Shown: piece after piece, positions 54,385-58,030 of the stretch
Position numbering within the stretch: position 1 is the first letter of the stretch
Layout of the letters: each line of letters starts with the position of its first letter
Assembly: GCA_020725525.1 (NCBI GenBank)
Contig: DYEX01000028.1
Span: forward strand, 1 to 58,030
From: Desulfovirgula sp.
GTDB taxonomy: Bacteria; Bacillota; Desulfotomaculia; Desulfotomaculales; Desulfovirgulaceae
Direction of reading: 5' to 3'
Length of the DNA stretch: 58,030 nt
Notes under the pieces: model-generated
The model's input: only the letters and a program-made list of their open reading frames with translations
Database searches by the model: none
What the model was told of the DNA's origin: nothing
Translations under genes and position numbers: made by a program

Positions 54385-54534
54385 TTACTTGTCATCCTTC
54401 ATGCAGGCCTGGTTACCCACGGTGCAGGAGGTTTTGCAGGCCGACTGGCAGGAAGTCTGGCATTCCCCGCAACCCCTGCCCTGAACAGTCTTGGCCAGGG
54501 AGGGGCGGCCGATGGTTTTGATGTGCTTGCCCAT
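54385..54534 (-). CDS. scfA: SCIFF ranthipeptide precursor (six Cys in about 45 residues)
   Basis: 49 residues: MGKHIKTIGRPSLAKTV leader, then CGEC, TSCQSACKTSC and a last Cys near the end. The six Cys are at 22, 25, 29, 33, 37 and 44, the SCIFF pattern C-x2-C-x3-C-x3-C-x3-C-x6-C. ScfB forms thioethers on it. The product is thought to act in quorum sensing or cellular control in clostridia. ATG 54534 lies 13 bases after AGGAGG, a long spacing. Too short to be obvious in routine gene finding. Confidence 0.95.
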   Translation of the reverse strand: MGKHIKTIGRPSLAKTVQGRGCGECQTSCQSACKTSCTVGNQACMKDDK

Positions 54535-54728
54535 AGGATCAAATCCGCCTCCTTATGTTAATCCTTTTTACATTATACCCCGGTCCAGGCCAGCCAGACA
54601 AGATCCTGATGCCTTTAGTTTGGCAGGAGCCACTAGCGGGCGGCATGCACCAAGAGACAGGCTCAACGCAGTGAAAGCGGCGGTTAAATGGCGTTTTAAA
54701 GCAGTCACAGGTAGATTATGGAGTCCCG

Positions 54729-55229
54729 TTACAGCATCTCGGCGATGTAATCCAAAATGTCTATCGCCCTGATGATGCCCACGGCTTTTTTACCCTCGAA
54801 CACGGGCAGGATATTCACGTTTTTGGTCATCATCAATTCGATGGCCCTGGTTACGGTATCGTCAACCTGTACGTAAGCATCGACCAGGGGCCGGATGGCC
54901 TGCCCCACCCTGGTCACGGTGAGTTCATTGAGGGGCTCCTTGCGGTAGAAAAAGGCCCAGGACATGGTGAAGAGTTCAGTATTGTCGTAAAGCATGCGGT
55001 TTTTCTTAATGGCATTCAAGATGTCCCGGGTGGTAAGAATCCCCACCAGTTGCTCCTCATTCCCTACTTTCCTGGTCTTGCTGAAGACCAGCAGGGAACG
55101 GTGCTCATGGCCGGCGGCGCGGTAATTTCTAAGCACCTTAATGGCATCCTTCAGGGTATCGGTTTCATACACCACCGGGTATTCGGACAGCGGCACCATG
55201 AGCTCCCTAACTTTTTTCGTTTCCGGCAT
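54729..55229 (-). CDS. Two-CBS-domain protein
   Basis: 166 residues. CBS 1: VRELMVPLSEYPVVYETDTLKDAI to LVGILTTRDIL; CBS 2: VGQAIRPLVDAYVQVDDTVTRAIELMM to AVGIIRAIDILDYIAEML. It binds adenine nucleotides by family. No partner domain. It differs from the CBS protein at 22.2 kb in length and loop sequence. Neighbouring satP is 263 bases away, a gap with the satP terminator. Confidence 0.85.
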   Translation of the reverse strand: MPETKKVRELMVPLSEYPVVYETDTLKDAIKVLRNYRAAGHEHRSLLVFSKTRKVGNEEQLVGILTTRDILNAIKKNRMLYDNTELFTMSWAFFYRKEPLNELTVTRVGQAIRPLVDAYVQVDDTVTRAIELMMTKNVNILPVFEGKKAVGIIRAIDILDYIAEML

Positions 55230-55450
55230 GTGTCTCCCCCCTTTTCATTTTACGTACCGCTCCTAAGCACGTGGACATACGTACCCAAACGTGATAAACT
55301 CATGTTCCGGCCAAAATTTTACCTCAAATAAGCTGCTTTTGACCGACGCCAGGCGAACGGTGATTTTAAAGTATCAAAATAAACATTAATTGTCAATCAA
55401 AAATAAAAATATAAGCAAAATCCAAATGGCTTGATGTTATCTACCAAAAG

Positions 55451-55480
55451 GGGCCTGAGCAGTAATTTCCGCTCAGGCCC
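55451..55480 (-). terminator. Terminator after satP
   Basis: GGGCCTGAGC / GCTCAGGCCC, perfect 10-bp stem, 10-base loop, then CTTTTGG on the minus strand, 13 bases after the satP stop. Confidence 0.8.
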
Positions 55481-55492
55481 ATGAATCCAGGG

Positions 55493-56077
55493 TTATTTTT
55501 TATGCCCCACCGGTAGCACCACACGCCCGAAAACTGTGTTTAAAATCCCAGCGGCGGAAGCATACCAGGCAGCAAGCGCAGTTACAATTCCCATATAACC
55601 GCCCCATGTGTGGGCAAGATGAATGCCCGCAGCTCCTATGTCCAGCAGGATAAAGGTAATAATTAACAAAGTGAATATAATAACCAGAATTTTGTTAGTA
55701 GCAAAGCTGCCTATCCACATATAAAATGTAAAGATAGTCCAAGCCACAAGGAACATCAGGACACCCTGCTTAGGGATGGTATAGATTTGCAGGGTTCCAA
55801 ACAATTCAAACAAACCAAAGGCTACCCAGAAGGCACCGTAAGAAGAAAAGGCTGTAGCACCGAAAACGTTGTTTTTCTTAAATTCCCACATGCCCGCCAG
55901 AATTTGAACTGCACCGCCATATGCCAGGGCCAAAGCAATAACGACGCCGACTGCTTCTTTTACAACGAGACCAGCGTTTACCAGGCTGAGGCAAAAGGTG
56001 GTAAGGGCAAAACAGGCCAACCCCAGCGGTCCCGGGTCAGCAACTGCTTCTCTAACTTCACAGACCTTGTCAGCCAT
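55493..56077 (-). CDS. satP: Acetate/succinate transporter, GPR1/FUN34/SatP family
   Basis: 194 residues, six helices. ADPGPLGLACFALTTFCLSL is the family NPAPLGL-type motif. GAVQILAGMWEFKKNNVFGATAFSSYGAFWVAFGLF is the second conserved part. Moves acetate and possibly succinate with protons; in an acetate-forming or acetate-using sulfate reducer it could serve either direction. ATG has GGGAGGGGAGG ahead. Upstream is a long non-coding stretch. Confidence 0.92.
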   Translation of the reverse strand: MADKVCEVREAVADPGPLGLACFALTTFCLSLVNAGLVVKEAVGVVIALALAYGGAVQILAGMWEFKKNNVFGATAFSSYGAFWVAFGLFELFGTLQIYTIPKQGVLMFLVAWTIFTFYMWIGSFATNKILVIIFTLLIITFILLDIGAAGIHLAHTWGGYMGIVTALAAWYASAAGILNTVFGRVVLPVGHKK

Positions 56078-56718
56078 CGTTTTCCTCCCCTCCCTTATCT
56101 CCGGCTGCTCATGCAGAATTTCTGTGCCGCCACCATATTTCCTTAACGTTTCAGTACCTGGTTCTCAGATGCGCTTTCACCCCCGTTATTGCTGGGTTGT
56201 AGTAACCTCATCCCGCCTTTTAAAGGGGAGACCAGCCTCCCCGCCCGGGCTGATGAAACCCTTGTCGCGGCTGCACAGGCGCTGACGGCCTTTTAATTTT
56301 GACCGCCTTTTAATCGCCGGAGGGTTTCCCCGGAGCGGCCGTCATTGCTGTGACAACCGCACCAGGTTTCCGTGCAACCCTCGGCAGTATTTCTACAGCC
56401 GCTGCTTTCACAACTACCTGGCTTAAACAATAAGGTGAGAAATTTCTCAAGGTCAAGAAAATTCCGGCTAATTGTATTTTACGGTAGCCCAAAAAAACAA
56501 ATTAGAGGATGAATGGCAAATCAGTGTATTAACAATTATTGGGGTTGTTGAGCCAGCAGTTTGTGAATTATTTCTATATCCCGAAAGACCACTCAGTTCG
56601 TTTTGTGAACCAGTCGACCGTTTGACACTACCGTCTGCGGTCATCCTGGCGATGCACCTGACTGGAGAGGCTCGAGTTTTTCTTACAGAAATTTTTCCAA
56701 GAAGCGTAACGGAGGGCA
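56078..56718. other. 640-base stretch without recognisable gene
   Basis: It holds the likely satP promoter and leader. A GGGGAG/CTCCCC hairpin (about 56225-56243) has TTT after it on the minus strand, so it might attenuate satP. The part 56430-56718 is AT-richer and shows no protein similarity in either strand that I can recognise; it starts where the truncated sensor gene ends, so it may be foreign or decayed DNA. Confidence 0.4.
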
Positions 56719-57500
56719 TCAATACCTTACGGCCTCAAAAAGCAGCCCCGCCACTGCTCTGCCATTTAAACCGAAAATTTCCTCCGCCGCCCGGTTAATC
56801 AGGTAAATACGGCCGTCACGGTGTACCACGATTATCGCATTTCTGGTATTCAAAAGGATGAGCCGGTAGACGAGGTTTTCCAGGGTTAGCCTGCGGTTTA
56901 CCAGAAAGCCGAAGATGGCACCTGTGAAAAGGATGAGCAACCCGCCGCCAAATCCCCACCAGAGAGCCTGCCTGGTGCTGAAAATAGCCTCATGCAGGGA
57001 CTCGTTCAGGTCCATCAGACGCATTTCTTGCAATTTATCCACCCGGTCGAGCATTTCCTTAATCAGAATTACCGCGCCGCTCTGCTGGGCCACGCGGGCT
57101 GCACCTTCAATGTTTCCCTGCTCTACCAGGGGAATGATTTCTTTTTCACACAGGGCGACATACTTTTGCTGCCGGACCAGGATTTCCTCTACCAGGACCT
57201 TGCGGGCCGGGCGGACCACCTGCCGCAGTTGTTCCATTTCCTGCTGGCTGAGGCGGGCATAATGGCGGAATTCTTCCCGGTAGGCAGGCTGGCGGTAAAG
57301 CATGTACCCCCTATGGCATTTGACTGTCTGAGCACATGGTCGTGCAGTTGGGCAGTCGCGATTATTTTGTTCACCACAACGGCTATCTGGTTCAGTTTCA
57401 CCGTTGTCTGAACTACCTGGAATAAAACATAGGCGGCCAGCAGGATAGCAACCAACAGCAGGCCAGCAATTTGAGCCCTGATACCAACGCGCGGACCCAT
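56719..57500 (-). pseudogene. Frameshifted, truncated sensor (four-helix sensor-PAS) gene
   Basis: N-terminal part in one frame (MGPRVGIRAQIAGLLLVAILL, TVKLNQIAVVV, up to DHVLRQSNA), then the frame changes at the C5 run 57307-57311 and the protein continues as LYRQPAYREEFRHYARLSQQEMEQLR, a periplasmic four-helix region, membrane helix WWGFGGGLLILFTGAIFGFL and a PAS start (LLNTRNAIIVVHRDGRIYLINRAAEEIFG). One extra base in the run would join both parts. It stops inside PAS with no kinase domain. So it is broken twice: a 1-base deletion (or sequencing error) and a 3' truncation. Confidence 0.75.
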
Positions 57501-57975
57501 GCTCAACACCCCCGGCAAACCAATCCCAGGCGCAAACCAAACCTTTAAACCCATAAAAATTCATTCCTGCCACTATATACCATGGACAGGAATGCTCGAA
57601 CAAAACCTCATATTATTTATGGTCAGGCTGCCAGAGCAAGCATGGTATCCCTGACTACGCTGAAAGAGTAGAGGTAGTACCCCCCCCCCCACCGAAAATG
57701 CGTTCTGCTTTCATTGCCATCTGCCTCGCCTTGATTCCAGAATGATGAGAAAATATTCGCTTTACTTATGACAATTTCATTCTTGATACTCTATCCAGGA
57801 TTAACTTTTAGTCGTCAGTCGGCCAACTTCAGCATAAAATTTCTAGAATCTGCTTTTCGTAGCCGGCCTTCATGGATTCTATGGCCCTCTACACTTCCCT
57901 GAAAAGTGTGGGGTAATTCCTTGATAACCTGGTTCTTCCGGTTCTTCCATCGATTCAGTAACCGACCAATAGAAA
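57501..57975. other. Non-coding stretch with C11 run
   Basis: No gene recognised. A run of eleven C (57680-57690) is the longest homopolymer here and near the broken sensor gene. The rest is AT-rich and has stops in all frames. Confidence 0.5.
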
Positions 57976-57999
57976 AAGGCTTCCAACCACGGAAGCCTT
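57976..57999 (-). terminator. Terminator of the tRNA-Gly transcript
   Basis: AAGGCTTCC / GGAAGCCTT, 9-bp perfect stem with a 6-base loop, then TTTTTCT on the minus strand, 8 bases after the tRNA CCA end. Confidence 0.85.
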
Positions 58000-58007
58000 G
58001 ACTTTAC

Positions 58008-58030
58008 TGGAGCGGGTGACGGGGATCGAA
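58008..58030 (-). tRNA. tRNA-Gly, 3' end only
   Basis: The complement reads TTCGATC (T loop), CCCGT stem, acceptor strand CACCCGC, discriminator T and encoded CCA. Acceptor strand pairing with GCGGGTG and U73 is the pattern of bacterial tRNA-Gly. The anticodon is outside the window. Confidence 0.8.

Noticed and set aside
56078-56718. Cyclic di-GMP or cobalamin riboswitch upstream of satP
   Set aside because: I looked for the conserved core sequences of both and did not find them.
56472-56798. 108-residue plus-strand frame at the end of the broken sensor
   Set aside because: It runs antisense into the PAS-coding part and shows no family motif.

Overview
The window looks like the chromosome of a Gram-positive, spore-forming sulfate reducer of the Desulfotomaculum/Desulfofundulus type (Peptococcales). 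It has a full dissimilatory sulfite reductase locus without dsrJOP. It also has spore germination genes (sleB, ypeB), a Spo0F-type regulator, the SCIFF ranthipeptide pair and a T-box leader, all usual in Firmicutes. Base composition is fairly GC-rich. Almost every gene is on the minus strand; the exceptions are the left edge (NicO, SecB remnant) and one diguanylate cyclase.

Layout by position. 1-1.3 kb: NicO-type metal permease and a SecB relic. 1.4-19.6 kb: a housekeeping run (prmC, prfA, DUF1385, rpmE, diguanylate cyclase, radical SAM protein, M23 peptidase, rho, DUF2062, fsa, fba, spo0F, Yip1, sppA, pyrG, XapX, argS, DUF1934). 19.4-26.5 kb: an anion-transport block made of a small membrane protein, an unknown membrane protein, a TauE/SafE permease, a two-CBS protein, an IS1634-like transposase that lacks catalytic residues, and an SLC13 (DASS) transporter. 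The non-coding parts of this block carry an 8-mer, GTAGTGAC, found six times exactly within about 5 kb. 26.5-34.3 kb: iorB-iorA, phenylacetate-CoA ligase, sodium:solute symporter, aminotransferase and Lrp-like regulator, led by a T-box riboswitch. 34.3-36.4 kb: sleB-ypeB. 36.6-46.6 kb: the dsr locus. In transcription order it is ferredoxin, dsrA, dsrB, dsrD, TPR, FmdB-type zinc ribbon, HEAT-repeat/zinc-ribbon protein, dsrM, dsrK, dsrC, dsrN. 46.8-58 kb: rlmH, murA, a gluzincin peptidase, a TPR protein, a DNA-methylase relic, a LysM-G5-M23 peptidase, scfA-scfB, a CBS protein, SatP, a frameshifted sensor gene, and the 3' end of tRNA-Gly.

How the genes work together. DsrAB reduces sulfite and loads the sulfur on DsrC; DsrD stimulates DsrAB; DsrMK passes menaquinol electrons to the DsrC trisulfide; DsrN amidates siroheme. 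The SLC13 and TauE permeases may handle sulfate, sulfite or organic anions for the same metabolism. The symporter/PaaK/IorAB/aminotransferase set can interconvert aryl acids and aromatic amino acids. Its T-box argues that it is switched on by amino-acid shortage, so it may run in the biosynthetic direction.

Most unusual items: the catalytically degraded but full-length transposase beside the CBS and TauE genes, with its array of repeated GTAGTGAC sites; the T-box whose specifier seems to read GCC (Ala); three unstudied accessory proteins inside the dsr locus; and an unexplained 76-bp tandem repeat before iorA. All assignments are by eye from motifs and context; no searches were run.
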